Of a stretch of 58,769 nucleotides of DNA, positions 15,385 through 23,657 are shown piece by piece. The translations under genes were made by a program, and so were the position numbers. The notes beneath the pieces were generated by a model. It did no database searches. It was not told the origin of the DNA and saw nothing but the letters and a program-made list of their open reading frames with translations. The stretch comes from Oscillospiraceae bacterium. Lineage in GTDB: Bacteria; Bacillota_A; Clostridia; Oscillospirales; Ruminococcaceae. Location: positions 1-58,769 of the forward strand of contig JAGAJA010000094.1 in assembly GCA_017829075.1 (NCBI GenBank). The letters run 5' to 3'. How positions within the stretch are numbered: the first letter of the stretch is position 1; every line of letters starts with the position of its first letter.

Positions 15385-16476
15385 TTGGATTTGGGAATTG
15401 AAAAAGTGACGGTCATTCTGCCGTCCTACGACCCCGGGGAGCAGCTTTGCGAGGTGCTTGCCGGGCTTATTGCGGCGGGCTTCCGGGACATAATCGTGGT
15501 GGACGACGGCAGCCGCCCGGAGCGTCAGCGCTTCTTTGCCGAGGCAGAGCGTCTGCCGGAATGCACCCTGCTTCACCATGATGTGAACCGAGGCAAGGGC
15601 AGGGCGCTGAAAACCGGGTACGAGTTCTTTTTGCAGAACCGCCCGGAGCAGACCGGAGTGGTGTGTTCGGACGATGACGGGCAGCATTCCCCGGAGGACA
15701 TCGCCCGGGTCGCCCTTGAAATGGAGCGGAGGGGTATCGCGGTGTTCGGCGCGAGGGACTTCACCCAGCCAGATATCCCACCGAAAAGCCGTTTCGGGAA
15801 CAGGGTGACGTCCTTTGTGTTCCGTGCGTTGTGCGGAATTAAGATCTCCGACACCCAGACCGGGCTGAGGGCGTTCCCGAGGGAATATCTGCCCACCCTC
15901 TGCGAAACCGCGGGGGAGCGCTTTGAGTACGAAACCAACGCCCTGCTGGAAATGCATCGGGAAAGGCTGCAATTCACGGAGCTGCCAATACGGACTATCT
16001 ACATACAGGGCAACGGCGGGACGCATTTCCACCCGCTGCGGGACAGCCTCAAGATATACGCCGTGATACTGAAATTCCTGTTCAGCTCCTGCGCCGCTTC
16101 GGTGATAGACATGGTGGTGTTCACGGTAATAAACCTCTGCCTGCCCGCCGATTTGGACGGGCGTCTGCGGGTGTTTGCGGCGACCTTCGGGGCAAGGGTG
16201 GTAAGCTCGCTGGTGAATTTCTTCGTCAACAGAAACCGCGTGTTCAAAAGCTCCGGGAGCGTTCCCGGAACAATGGGGCGGTACTACCTGCTGTGTGCGG
16301 CGCAGACCTGCGTTTCCTGGGGCGGAGTTGCGGGGCTTTCGGCGCTGTTTTCGGCGCATCACACCGGGTGGGAGACCCTCATCAAGGCGGCGGTGGATAC
16401 GCTGCTGTTCTTCGTGAGCTTCGGTATTCAGCGGGATTGGGTGTTTGCAAAGGGGGAGAAGCATGAGCGCAGCTAA
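15385..16476 (+). CDS. Family 2 glycosyltransferase fused to a GtrA-like membrane domain
   Basis: 363 aa. Residues 8-230 are a GT-A fold: VTVILPSYDPGEQLCEVLAG, IIVVDDGSRPERQ, and SDDDGQHSPEDI as the metal-binding Asp motif; KISDTQTGLRAFPREY is typical of dolichol-phosphate-mannose-synthase-like enzymes. Residues ~235-355 form four membrane helices of the GtrA type, ending IQRDWVFAKGE. Such fusions make and probably flip a polyprenyl-linked sugar. TTG 15385 is the only start with a ribosome site (AAAGGGA). It heads a compact four-gene operon; the next gene overlaps by 14 bases. Codon use is strongly GC-biased compared with the flanks. Confidence 0.85.
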   Translation: MDLGIEKVTVILPSYDPGEQLCEVLAGLIAAGFRDIIVVDDGSRPERQRFFAEAERLPECTLLHHDVNRGKGRALKTGYEFFLQNRPEQTGVVCSDDDGQHSPEDIARVALEMERRGIAVFGARDFTQPDIPPKSRFGNRVTSFVFRALCGIKISDTQTGLRAFPREYLPTLCETAGERFEYETNALLEMHRERLQFTELPIRTIYIQGNGGTHFHPLRDSLKIYAVILKFLFSSCAASVIDMVVFTVINLCLPADLDGRLRVFAATFGARVVSSLVNFFVNRNRVFKSSGSVPGTMGRYYLLCAAQTCVSWGGVAGLSALFSAHHTGWETLIKAAVDTLLFFVSFGIQRDWVFAKGEKHERS

Positions 16477-17506
16477 ACGCAGAAAACGCGCCGCGCTTAC
16501 GGTTTTCGGCAGAATTCTGCTCTGCCTGGTGGCGCTTATAGAGGTGGTGGTTTTCGGGCTGTTGGGGGTGATTTTCGTGCTGGAATGTGGGCCAAGCGAA
16601 CGCGCCCGCGACCTATTCGTTATCTCCATGAACGAGACCAGCGCGGCGAAATTTGTACCGACCATATTCCTGTCGCAGCAGGAGGTGGACGAAATACTCG
16701 CCCGGAACACATTTCAAGAAACCGACGCTGTGACCGATACCGAGCTTGTGGTGATAAGCTCCGAGCCGGAAAAGACCGCCCAGCAGGACGAAAGCGTTGA
16801 CCCGGACGGGGACGGTATCGACATTCTGGACGTGTCCGGAAGCACCTTCAAGGGGAAGCTGATGCTGGTTTACGACCCGTCACGGGTGTTCGTGGGTGTC
16901 AGCGGGAAATACGGCGCGACCGAATACGGCAAGACCCTGCCGGACATCTACGCTCGTTACGACAACATAGTCGGCGCGATAAACGGCGGCGGCTGGGACG
17001 ACCGTGACGGACACGGCACCGGCGGCGAGCCCTGGGGCATAGTAATTTCCGAGGGCAAGGTGCTGTGGGGAACTCCGATGTACTATTCATGGGATATGGC
17101 GGGGATAACCAACGAAAACAAGCTGGTGGTTGGCAAAATGACGGTGCAGGAGGCGGTGGACATGGGCGTCCGGGACGCGGTGAAGTACGGACCGCCGCTT
17201 ATCGTGAACGGCGAACCGTTGGAGGCTCTCGGCACCGGCAGCGGGCTTAATCCACGCACCGCGATAGGTCAGCGGGCGGACGGTACAATGCTGCTTCTGA
17301 CGATAGACGGGCGGCAGGGGAACAGCTTGGGCGCTAGCCTTGCGGACGTCCGGGACGTGATGCTGGAGTACGGCGCTGTGAACGCCTACAACCTGGACGG
17401 CGGCTCCTCCACGAACATGATTTTTAACGGCGAGATAATCAACAACGGCGCAAGTCTTGTGGGGCTTCGCAAGATGTGCAACGCATGGCTGGTGAGGGGT
17501 AAGTAA
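16463..17506 (+). CDS. Membrane-anchored phosphodiester glycosidase (NAGPA) family protein
   Basis: 347 aa. One N-terminal membrane helix (LCLVALIEVVVFGLLGVIFV) puts the rest outside. Residues ~120-345 form a NAGPA domain: GKLMLVYDPSRVFVGVSGKY, IVGAINGGGWDDRDG, LNPRTAIGQRADGTMLLLTI, DGRQGNSLGASL, and NAYNLDGGSSTNM. The family contains N-acetylglucosamine-1-phosphodiester glycosidases and bacterial envelope proteins that act on glycosyl phosphodiesters. ATG 16463 has GGGGGAG upstream and overlaps the GT2 gene; the next gene overlaps its stop (TAATG). A role in wall-polymer modification is inferred from operon partners. Confidence 0.85.
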   Translation: MSAAKRRKRAALTVFGRILLCLVALIEVVVFGLLGVIFVLECGPSERARDLFVISMNETSAAKFVPTIFLSQQEVDEILARNTFQETDAVTDTELVVISSEPEKTAQQDESVDPDGDGIDILDVSGSTFKGKLMLVYDPSRVFVGVSGKYGATEYGKTLPDIYARYDNIVGAINGGGWDDRDGHGTGGEPWGIVISEGKVLWGTPMYYSWDMAGITNENKLVVGKMTVQEAVDMGVRDAVKYGPPLIVNGEPLEALGTGSGLNPRTAIGQRADGTMLLLTIDGRQGNSLGASLADVRDVMLEYGAVNAYNLDGGSSTNMIFNGEIINNGASLVGLRKMCNAWLVRGK

Positions 17507-18669
17507 TGAGCATGACAGGAACTAAGGGCGAGCATTTCGCCCCTAAGGAGGAGCAACGGGGGGTTCCGGAAACGCGGCGGGAGCGCGGAAAACACCGCCC
17601 TCCCCGGAAAAAGCCCGCCGGGACAGGAACGGTGGTGTTCCGGGCGATATACATAAGCGTGACCGCGCTGGCAGTGGCGGCGGTGGTCGCGGGACTGTTC
17701 GTGCTGTGGGATTTCCTGGCGGAGTATGAGCAGCTTCTGCCGGAAAAGGTGGTGGAGAGCGTTCTGGCGGGGCTGGAGCAGGGGGAAACTGCTTCGGTGT
17801 ACGAGAGCGCGGGCTTCACCCCGAACCCATACGAGGACGACAGCGCCGCCCGGGAGTACGTTGCGGGGCTGTTCAAGGGGGAGCTTAGCTACTCAAAGGA
17901 CGTGAAGCTCTCCACAGACGAAGCCCCGGTGTACGCCGTGAAATGCGGCGGAAAGCGGGTTTGCAGCCTCACGCTGGAGCAGACCGGCGAGAAGAGCGGC
18001 TGGGGCTTCCCGCGGTATAGAGCGGCGGGGTTCTCGGGGGTGGAAATTCCCACCGGCTCGATAACCATAACCGCCCCAGACAGCGCGGAGCTGCGCATAA
18101 ACGGTGTCCTGCTGCGGGAGCTGCCGGAAAGCTCCGAGCAGGTGAGGGAATGTGAGCATTTCTACGGCTACATTGACAGAATTCCGGAAATCGTGCAGTA
18201 CACCGTGGAGGGCTTCGCCGGACAGCCGGAGGTAACGGCAATCTCGGGGGAGGGCGCGTACCGCAGGGAGCAGAGCGGCTCGGAGTACCGGTTCACCCGG
18301 AATGTCGGCGAGATACCGCAGGAGCTTTCCGAGCTGGCGGTGAAGGTCAGCCAGACCTACTCGAAGTACATCTCGGCGGACGCGGCATTCAGCGCGGTGG
18401 CGGCGTTTGTCCCGGAGGATGTGCCGCTTTACGAGAATATCCGCACCTACGAGGCGAAATTCTACACCCCGCACAGCGACTACGACTTCCTTGATGTGCA
18501 GGTGAGCGGTTTCCGGCGGTACACCGAGGAATGCGTATCGCTGAGGGTGACCTACACACAGCGCATCTACGCGGGCTACCTCGGGGACTTCGACTTCCCA
18601 ACGGACAACACGATATACCTTGCGAAAAACGGCGAAGAATGGGTCGCTACCGACATTGTGATGAATTGA
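17506..18669 (+). CDS. Single-pass membrane protein with large extracytoplasmic part, unrecognised
   Basis: 387 aa. A charged, Pro-rich cytoplasmic tail (~40 residues) precedes one transmembrane helix (TALAVAAVVAGLFVLWDFL), then about 320 extracytoplasmic residues. The C-terminal segment SDYDFLDVQVSGFRRYTEEC and YAGYLGDFDFPTDNTIYLA resembles NTF2-like folds of wall-associated lipoproteins; a middle part (ITITAPDSAELRINGVLL) resembles a small beta domain. I cannot name it. Translational overlap with the NAGPA gene and 12 bases to the PAP2 gene make it part of the envelope operon. Confidence 0.7.
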   Translation: MSMTGTKGEHFAPKEEQRGVPETRRERGKHRPPRKKPAGTGTVVFRAIYISVTALAVAAVVAGLFVLWDFLAEYEQLLPEKVVESVLAGLEQGETASVYESAGFTPNPYEDDSAAREYVAGLFKGELSYSKDVKLSTDEAPVYAVKCGGKRVCSLTLEQTGEKSGWGFPRYRAAGFSGVEIPTGSITITAPDSAELRINGVLLRELPESSEQVRECEHFYGYIDRIPEIVQYTVEGFAGQPEVTAISGEGAYRREQSGSEYRFTRNVGEIPQELSELAVKVSQTYSKYISADAAFSAVAAFVPEDVPLYENIRTYEAKFYTPHSDYDFLDVQVSGFRRYTEECVSLRVTYTQRIYAGYLGDFDFPTDNTIYLAKNGEEWVATDIVMN

Positions 18670-18681
18670 GAGGAGATTTCC

Positions 18682-19248
18682 ATGCCGGATTTTATACAAG
18701 AGTTTGATTTTTCCATACTGGACTTTATCCAGCAGAATATGCGCTGCGAGCTGCTTGACAGCGTATTCCCGGTGATAACGAGCGGCGTGTTTGTGGCGCT
18801 TTTCTGGGTGACGGCGGCGGTATGTATGCTGTTCACCAAGAAGTACCGCCGCTGCGGGATAGCTGCGCTGGTCTGCCTGCTGCTGGGGCTGTTCTTCGGC
18901 AATCTGATACTGAAGCATCTGGTGGCGCGGGCGCGTCCCTGCTGGCTGAAGCCTATCGCGGATATGCTGGTCGCCGTCCCGAAGGACTTCTCGTTCCCGT
19001 CGGGGCATACGCTGTCGTCGTTCATCGTGGCGATAGTGTTCCTGTGTCACAGCCGCGCCATCGGGATTCCCGCGCTGGTGGTGGCGTCGCTGTTTGCGTT
19101 CACAAGACTGTATGTGTATGTGCATTTCCCCACCGACCTGCTGGGGGCGATTATCCTCGCGGTGCCGCTGGCTATCTTCGGCAATATGCTGACGCAGCGG
19201 GTGGTTTCGTGGATAGTTGAGAAGCGCAGAAGCAAAGCGGATAACTAA
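18682..19248 (+). CDS. PAP2-family membrane phosphatase
   Basis: 188 aa with five or six membrane helices. The three phosphatase motifs are all present: KHLVARARP (K-x6-RP), FPSGHTLSS (PSGH) and RLYVYVHFPTD (R-x5-H-x3-D). The family hydrolyses lipid pyrophosphates or phosphatidyl phosphates at the membrane, for example undecaprenyl pyrophosphate. As last gene behind a polyprenyl-sugar synthase and a phosphodiester glycosidase, recycling of the lipid carrier is the likely task. AGAGGAG precedes the ATG. Confidence 0.9.
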   Translation: MPDFIQEFDFSILDFIQQNMRCELLDSVFPVITSGVFVALFWVTAAVCMLFTKKYRRCGIAALVCLLLGLFFGNLILKHLVARARPCWLKPIADMLVAVPKDFSFPSGHTLSSFIVAIVFLCHSRAIGIPALVVASLFAFTRLYVYVHFPTDLLGAIILAVPLAIFGNMLTQRVVSWIVEKRRSKADN

Positions 19249-19574
19249 GAAACTTTCTCCTGTTTTTCACCAATAATTCCAGTAAATTGTTGTCCGGCGG
19301 CGGAAAAGGTGATATAAAATAATTATCAGCTTATTATAAAAAGTTGAGAGCTTTATGAAAAAATTCAACAAGAATATTGATTGATCCGCCGGAAAATGCC
19401 AGAATAAGTGTGTTCGACATCGTGCCCATCATATCCCGCCCGACCTGTATTCCGGTCATTTCCTCAATATATACGAACTGAATATAATGGTATTGATGAG
19501 CATTACCCAACTAATCACTTCATTTCTTTTTCAATAGTTCTTAATAAAACCGTTATCTGTTTTCTCAAATGCCA
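19249..19574. other. Non-coding stretch between the envelope operon and 19672 gene
   Basis: AT-rich DNA after the GC-rich operon. I see no supported gene, no strong terminator with T-run and no promoter before the TTGATT box at 19575. Confidence 0.5.
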
Positions 19575-19640
19575 TTGATTTTCTGTAAAAATTATGATAT
19601 AATAAATATAGAGCATTTATTATATCAAAAGTCCTCGCAC
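19575..19640 (+). promoter_or_regulatory. Promoter and conserved 5' leader, copy B
   Basis: TTGATT (19575-19580), 17 bases, TATAAT (19598-19603), then a leader ending in CAAAAGTCCTCGCAC (to 19640). It matches copy A at 6422-6489 across promoter and leader but lacks the inserted hairpin of copy A. Confidence 0.6.
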
Positions 19641-19671
19641 ATTTATAACAAACCACAAGGAGTTGATTTTA

Positions 19672-20646
19672 ATGCCACATTCAGGAGGCGGAGGTTCCCA
19701 TGGCGGAGGATCCCACGGAGGAAGCCACAGAGGTGGTTCGGGGAGCAGTAACCGAGTGTCCCAGACCTATTTCAGAGGCGCTCACCGCTTTATGTACTAC
19801 TATAATGGCAGACCGCATTTCTACTACGCTAATCGCAAGGTAACCTCGAATACAAAAGCCACAGGCATTTCGCTTATATTATTCGCCGTAATGTGGCTTT
19901 TGATTTCTATGCCCGTTGTAATTGCGGCAATATCCGATGTTTTCGTTTCCGGCCCCTTGTCCCTTAACTATGATACCGAAATTGTAATTGACGACGAAAT
20001 AGGTATAGTAGATAACAAATCAGAGCTTATCGACGCTTTCGAAGCCTTTCAGGAAAAGACGGGCGTTACATTTGGCATTGTTACAAGAAGTCCCGAAAAC
20101 GAATATATGGGCAGTTCATACGAAACGCAGGCTTATAACTGCTATGTTTCTCGTTGGGACGATGAGCGGCATTGGCTGATCTACTATGTGGGAAGTTCCC
20201 TAGACCGCACTGATAACTGGCACTGGGAGCTGATGTGCGGAGACGACTGCACAAGAATACTGAGCACCTCGATCGAGGATAAGTTCACCAGCGATTTTCA
20301 CAGATATCTTGTGGCAAGTGAACGATACTCATTCAACGAGGCTGTATTAACCGCACTGAACAACATAAACGTTCAGCCGGGCTCAATTAATTCCGATGGA
20401 ATTCTTGTTTTATTACCTATGCTTCTCTTCCCAACTTTGGGAATAATAATCCTTATTGGTGGAATAAAAATGGCGGTAAAGCCCCTTACCGACGAAGAAA
20501 AAGCAAAGAAACAAGCGGTTGAAATAAACGTTGACTCAGTATGCGAGGAGGTCGTCTGTGATTACTGCGGCGGCGTTTATATCAAGCACACCTGCGTTGA
20601 GTGCCCACATTGCGGCGCTCCTGTAAAAGTTGACAACACCAACTAG
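19672..20646 (+). CDS. Gly/His-rich membrane protein with C-terminal zinc ribbon
   Basis: 324 aa. The first 25 residues are a Gly-Ser-His repeat (HSGGGGSHGGGSHGG), a possible metal-binding or disordered tail. A membrane helix (ISLILFAVMWLLISMPVVIA) follows, then an extracytoplasmic part (EIGIVDNKSELIDAFEAFQE, KTGVTFGIVTR) resembling TPM-type domains, a second helix (GILVLLPMLLFPTLGIIIL) and a cytoplasmic ribbon with two CxxC pairs (CDYCGG ... CPHCGA). Exact function is unknown. AGGAG stands about 9 bases before ATG 19672; the promoter-leader is shared with the gene at 6552. Confidence 0.7.
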   Translation: MPHSGGGGSHGGGSHGGSHRGGSGSSNRVSQTYFRGAHRFMYYYNGRPHFYYANRKVTSNTKATGISLILFAVMWLLISMPVVIAAISDVFVSGPLSLNYDTEIVIDDEIGIVDNKSELIDAFEAFQEKTGVTFGIVTRSPENEYMGSSYETQAYNCYVSRWDDERHWLIYYVGSSLDRTDNWHWELMCGDDCTRILSTSIEDKFTSDFHRYLVASERYSFNEAVLTALNNINVQPGSINSDGILVLLPMLLFPTLGIIILIGGIKMAVKPLTDEEKAKKQAVEINVDSVCEEVVCDYCGGVYIKHTCVECPHCGAPVKVDNTN

Positions 20647-20732
20647 GGACACGCAGTAAAACCGAATAAAAAGTGAATTGATACTGCCTGTCACGTACAA
20701 CGCAAAAATTTACAAGCAAAATGAAAACAAAT

Positions 20733-20761
20733 AGCCGCCGAATTGTTTGAGATCGGCGGCT
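20733..20761. terminator. Hairpin between convergent genes
   Basis: AGCCGCCGA (20733-20741) pairs perfectly with TCGGCGGCT (20753-20761); A/T-rich on both sides. It probably ends transcription from the 19672 gene and perhaps from pnuC. Confidence 0.5.
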
Positions 20762-20904
20762 TAAATATTTGATTAGATGGCTTTATAGAGCCGCTTCGCA
20801 TATCGCGGAGTATCAGCGCCTTCCGCTTGTCCCCGATGAGAATAAGAGTAGTTTCAACAGGGGAGCAGGGCGTATTTTCTTACATCATTTCTCACGAAAT
20901 AATA

Positions 20905-21618
20905 TTACTTGCTGGGCTGTTCCTCTTGCTTTGCTGCCTGCTGACGGCTCATCTTTGTCCAGTTGACGAAGCCGTATATCGCATTTATCAGATACACCGC
21001 CCACATGGTAGTCATTATCATATCACCTCTGCCTGCCCACATGATGACCGTAACCACATCAACGATAATCCAAAGCGTCCACTGCTCGCGAAATCTCATG
21101 ACCATAAGTGCATTTGCCACAATGGAGAACACCGTGTTGGTGCTGTCCAGCCATGCGGAGCTGCCGCCTAGCTGAATAAGGAGCATTCGGTAGAGCACGA
21201 TACCTGCTCCGGTGCCTGCTAGAAGTAGTATCGTAGGAATAAGCTTCAAGCGTCTGCCGCTAACCATGCTGGGATCCTCTGCGCTGCTGTTCTTTCTCCA
21301 TAGGTATATTCCCACAAACTGCGATGGAAGATAGTACAGACCGTTTAGCATTACCTCGCCGTAGAAACGGCTTATCCACGCCACCGCTATGTATGCCGCA
21401 ATATTGGCAAAGCCCCAGTAATACTGCGATTTCTTACCTGCGGCGCACAGCACAACGCAGATTATTCCGCAGACAGCGGCAACAGAGCTTATGAGGTTAT
21501 AGACCCACCCTGCTTCTGAGTCAGTTATTGCAAAATATATCGTGAAGCCTGTCACTGCAAGTATCTCCGCCCACTGAAACGGTGTGAAATACTTCAGTAT
21601 CTTTTTAAGCCATACCAT
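20905..21618 (-). CDS. pnuC: Nicotinamide riboside transporter PnuC
   Basis: 237 aa, about seven membrane helices. FTPFQWAEILAVTGFTIYFA, YLPSQFVGIYLWRKN and the C-terminal FREQWTLWIIVDVVTVIMWA follow the PnuC pattern, including the W-x-x-W-x-x-x-D region of the substrate path. PnuC facilitates diffusion of nicotinamide riboside, which the NadR kinase next door traps by phosphorylation. AAAGGAG precedes ATG 21618, so the longer open frame is not used. Last gene of the NrtR-headed operon, 13 bases after nadR. Confidence 0.92.
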   Translation of the reverse strand: MVWLKKILKYFTPFQWAEILAVTGFTIYFAITDSEAGWVYNLISSVAAVCGIICVVLCAAGKKSQYYWGFANIAAYIAVAWISRFYGEVMLNGLYYLPSQFVGIYLWRKNSSAEDPSMVSGRRLKLIPTILLLAGTGAGIVLYRMLLIQLGGSSAWLDSTNTVFSIVANALMVMRFREQWTLWIIVDVVTVIMWAGRGDMIMTTMWAVYLINAIYGFVNWTKMSRQQAAKQEEQPSK

Positions 21619-21631
21619 AGCGTTTCTCCTT

Positions 21632-22645
21632 TCATTCCTTCGCGGCAAGCAGTCCGTCAACAAGCTGCACTGCCTTTTCATACCGCTGCTGATAGCTGCC
21701 GCTTAGACTGACAAAGTCAAATCCCGCGCTGCGATATATCTCCTTGATCTGCTGACTGTATTTCTCTCTGTCCGCTGCGATCACTTCGCTGCGATCCCCG
21801 TCCTGAACGAACTTCACGTCCGGCTCGCAAAAGAGTATGAGGTCATATTCATTCAGCCGGGCTATCGCGTCGGCAAGAGCCGCGTTACGTTCCTTGTCCT
21901 TTCCCTCAAGGAAATCCAGATAAAACTGGGTTATCAGACAGTCCGTGTCCTCAAAGAATACTCTGTCAGCACGCTGTATCTGCTCCAGCTCCCGCTGCTT
22001 GTGGGTCAGCAGAATATCAGTGAAATCCTGCGGGATCATCAGCCTGTCAGTACCCGAGCGTTCTGAAATATCCCTGCCAGCCTCCTCCATAAATGTGGTG
22101 TTGTAGTGCAGCGCAAGATTCTGAGTAAGCGTGGATTTTCCGGTGCTCTCACTGCCTATCAGAAGTACCTTTTTCACATAATGCGGCTTCACAACTGAGG
22201 GAAGCCAGTCCCAGTGTCCGTACATATCACGGCGAAGCTCGGTTGAGGAAATTCCGTCGCGGGGAAATATGACAAGCTCTGCTTCAGGATAGCACTTTCC
22301 CCAGAAGCTGTTCTCGTCATAATCGCTGCCGCAGAAAACCGCATCTATCGGCTCTCCTGCGAACTCCTTCACCTTGTCGGCGTCGCTCTTCCAGTAATCC
22401 TCGGTGTAGTCACCTTTGCTCGGCGCAGTGTCCTCAAGAATGAATATCCGAACGTCCGGCAGGTGCTGTGTCAGCTGATATACCCAGCGGTAGCGCAGCC
22501 TTACATCAACTTCATCGCGGTTTATACCGCTGCTTATGACTATTATCAGCTTTTCGCACATATTTGCCGCCTGTATCATACAGCGTACATGACCTATGTG
22601 CAGGGGGTTGAAGCTGCCTCCGTACATTCCGCATTTGTATCTCAT
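21632..22645 (-). CDS. nadR: Bifunctional NMN adenylyltransferase / ribosylnicotinamide kinase (NadR-like)
   Basis: 337 aa. The N-terminal nucleotidyltransferase has MYGGSFNPLHIGHVRCMIQA (HxGH) and later FPRDGISSTELRRDMY (the ISST-type motif). From about residue 165 a P-loop kinase follows: KKVLLIGSESTGKSTLTQNL, with EEAGRDISE and FFEDTDCLITQFYLDF. Together they convert nicotinamide riboside to NMN and NAD. The N-terminal repressor HTH of enterobacterial NadR is absent; regulation is left to NrtR. AAGGAG site before ATG. Confidence 0.93.
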   Translation of the reverse strand: MRYKCGMYGGSFNPLHIGHVRCMIQAANMCEKLIIVISSGINRDEVDVRLRYRWVYQLTQHLPDVRIFILEDTAPSKGDYTEDYWKSDADKVKEFAGEPIDAVFCGSDYDENSFWGKCYPEAELVIFPRDGISSTELRRDMYGHWDWLPSVVKPHYVKKVLLIGSESTGKSTLTQNLALHYNTTFMEEAGRDISERSGTDRLMIPQDFTDILLTHKQRELEQIQRADRVFFEDTDCLITQFYLDFLEGKDKERNAALADAIARLNEYDLILFCEPDVKFVQDGDRSEVIAADREKYSQQIKEIYRSAGFDFVSLSGSYQQRYEKAVQLVDGLLAAKE

Positions 22646-22656
22646 AATCTTGCTCC

Positions 22657-23628
22657 TTATTCAAATTTGTCGTAGACCTGCGTGCAGAAGCAGTCGTCGC
22701 ACCACTTTGAACGCGCACAGCGCCTCTGCTCTCTGAAATACTGTTCCACTCTGTCGAAATCAGCCGCGGATTTTATATCCCTCAGCGGGAATTTGTATTC
22801 GTAGCTTGTGTAGCTGCACGGGCTGATATAGCCGTTTTCATTCACGAACCAGAACCACGCTCCCGGGTCGCATTCCTCCACCGGCATAGGCTTATCCAGC
22901 GCAGCGTACATGAATCGCTCCATGTACTTTTCGCTTCCGTGAATTACAAGCCCCTTTTCTGCGAACCGCCGTTTCAGTGCAGGCAGTTTCTCCGCAAAAG
23001 CATGGGACTGCTCAAATAAAAGCCGATTATCGCCGAAGAATTCCGGACGGTCGTAGCCGCCAAGCCGGTTGAAGGTCACCTCGTCAACGCCAATGCTTTG
23101 CAGCAATTCGCAGAAGTGTTCAAAATCTGCGATATTCCTGCGCATGAGAATGGTATTCACCTTGATTTTAAGTCCGCTGACGGAGCTGCGTCTTATCTTG
23201 TCAAGCTCTCGTATCCTCCCGCAGACCATATCGAAATGCCCATCAAACCCACGCACATCATCATCGCACTCCCGAAAGCTGTCAAGACTGAACACGATCT
23301 CGCTGAAGCAGCCGTCTATCCTGCGGAGCTTTTCCTCAGTCAGCGGAATGCCGTTTGTGGTGGCGCTGACCTTGACCCCAAGCCCGTGCAGCCGCTCGGA
23401 ATGCTCCAGCAGGTCGTTTCTCAGGAACGGTTCGCCGCCAATCCAGCTAACCAGAATCTCGTCCCCGGTTTGTTTTCTGTACTCTCCCAGAACCTCGCTG
23501 AAAGACCTTATCAGCTCCGTATCTGCGTCATCGCGTTTTCGCTCCACATCTCTGCTGTAAGAGCAGAATCTGCACTTTAAGTCGCAGCTCTGGGTCACTC
23601 TCCAGACAATAACACGCTTCTTAGCCAT
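22657..23628 (-). CDS. Radical SAM protein with SPASM-like C-terminus, in the NAD-salvage operon
   Basis: 323 aa. VWRVTQSCDLKCRFCSYSRD supplies CxxxCxxC for the 4Fe-4S/SAM cluster; SWIGGEPFLRNDLLEHSERL is the GGEP motif, and VSATTNGIPLTEEKL follows the usual barrel order. The C-terminus has Cys at VEECDPGAWFWFVNENGYIS, PCSYTSYEY and CARSKWCDDCFCTQVYD, a set suited to auxiliary clusters. Substrate is unknown. Its position between nrtR and nadR (30 and 11 bases) and the shared operators tie it to NAD or nicotinamide metabolism. AGGAGG precedes ATG 23628. Confidence 0.82.
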   Translation of the reverse strand: MAKKRVIVWRVTQSCDLKCRFCSYSRDVERKRDDADTELIRSFSEVLGEYRKQTGDEILVSWIGGEPFLRNDLLEHSERLHGLGVKVSATTNGIPLTEEKLRRIDGCFSEIVFSLDSFRECDDDVRGFDGHFDMVCGRIRELDKIRRSSVSGLKIKVNTILMRRNIADFEHFCELLQSIGVDEVTFNRLGGYDRPEFFGDNRLLFEQSHAFAEKLPALKRRFAEKGLVIHGSEKYMERFMYAALDKPMPVEECDPGAWFWFVNENGYISPCSYTSYEYKFPLRDIKSAADFDRVEQYFREQRRCARSKWCDDCFCTQVYDKFE

Positions 23629-23657
23629 CGCGCTACCTCCTGTGTAACTCACAATGT

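Noticed and set aside
15361..16710. 449-codon minus-strand frame opposite the GT2-GtrA and NAGPA genes
   Set aside because: GC-rich genes with biased third positions give long antisense frames; the composition (Arg/Pro/His-rich) is non-protein-like and the sense strand is certain.
17893..19125. 410-codon minus-strand frame opposite the membrane protein and PAP2 genes
   Set aside because: Same GC-bias artefact; the PAP2 motifs on the plus strand are unambiguous.
20641..20670. CTAGGGACACGC at the end of the zinc-ribbon gene as a second copy of the 97-bp palindrome
   Set aside because: Only the first ~12 bases agree; the opposite arm is missing and the piece is partly coding.
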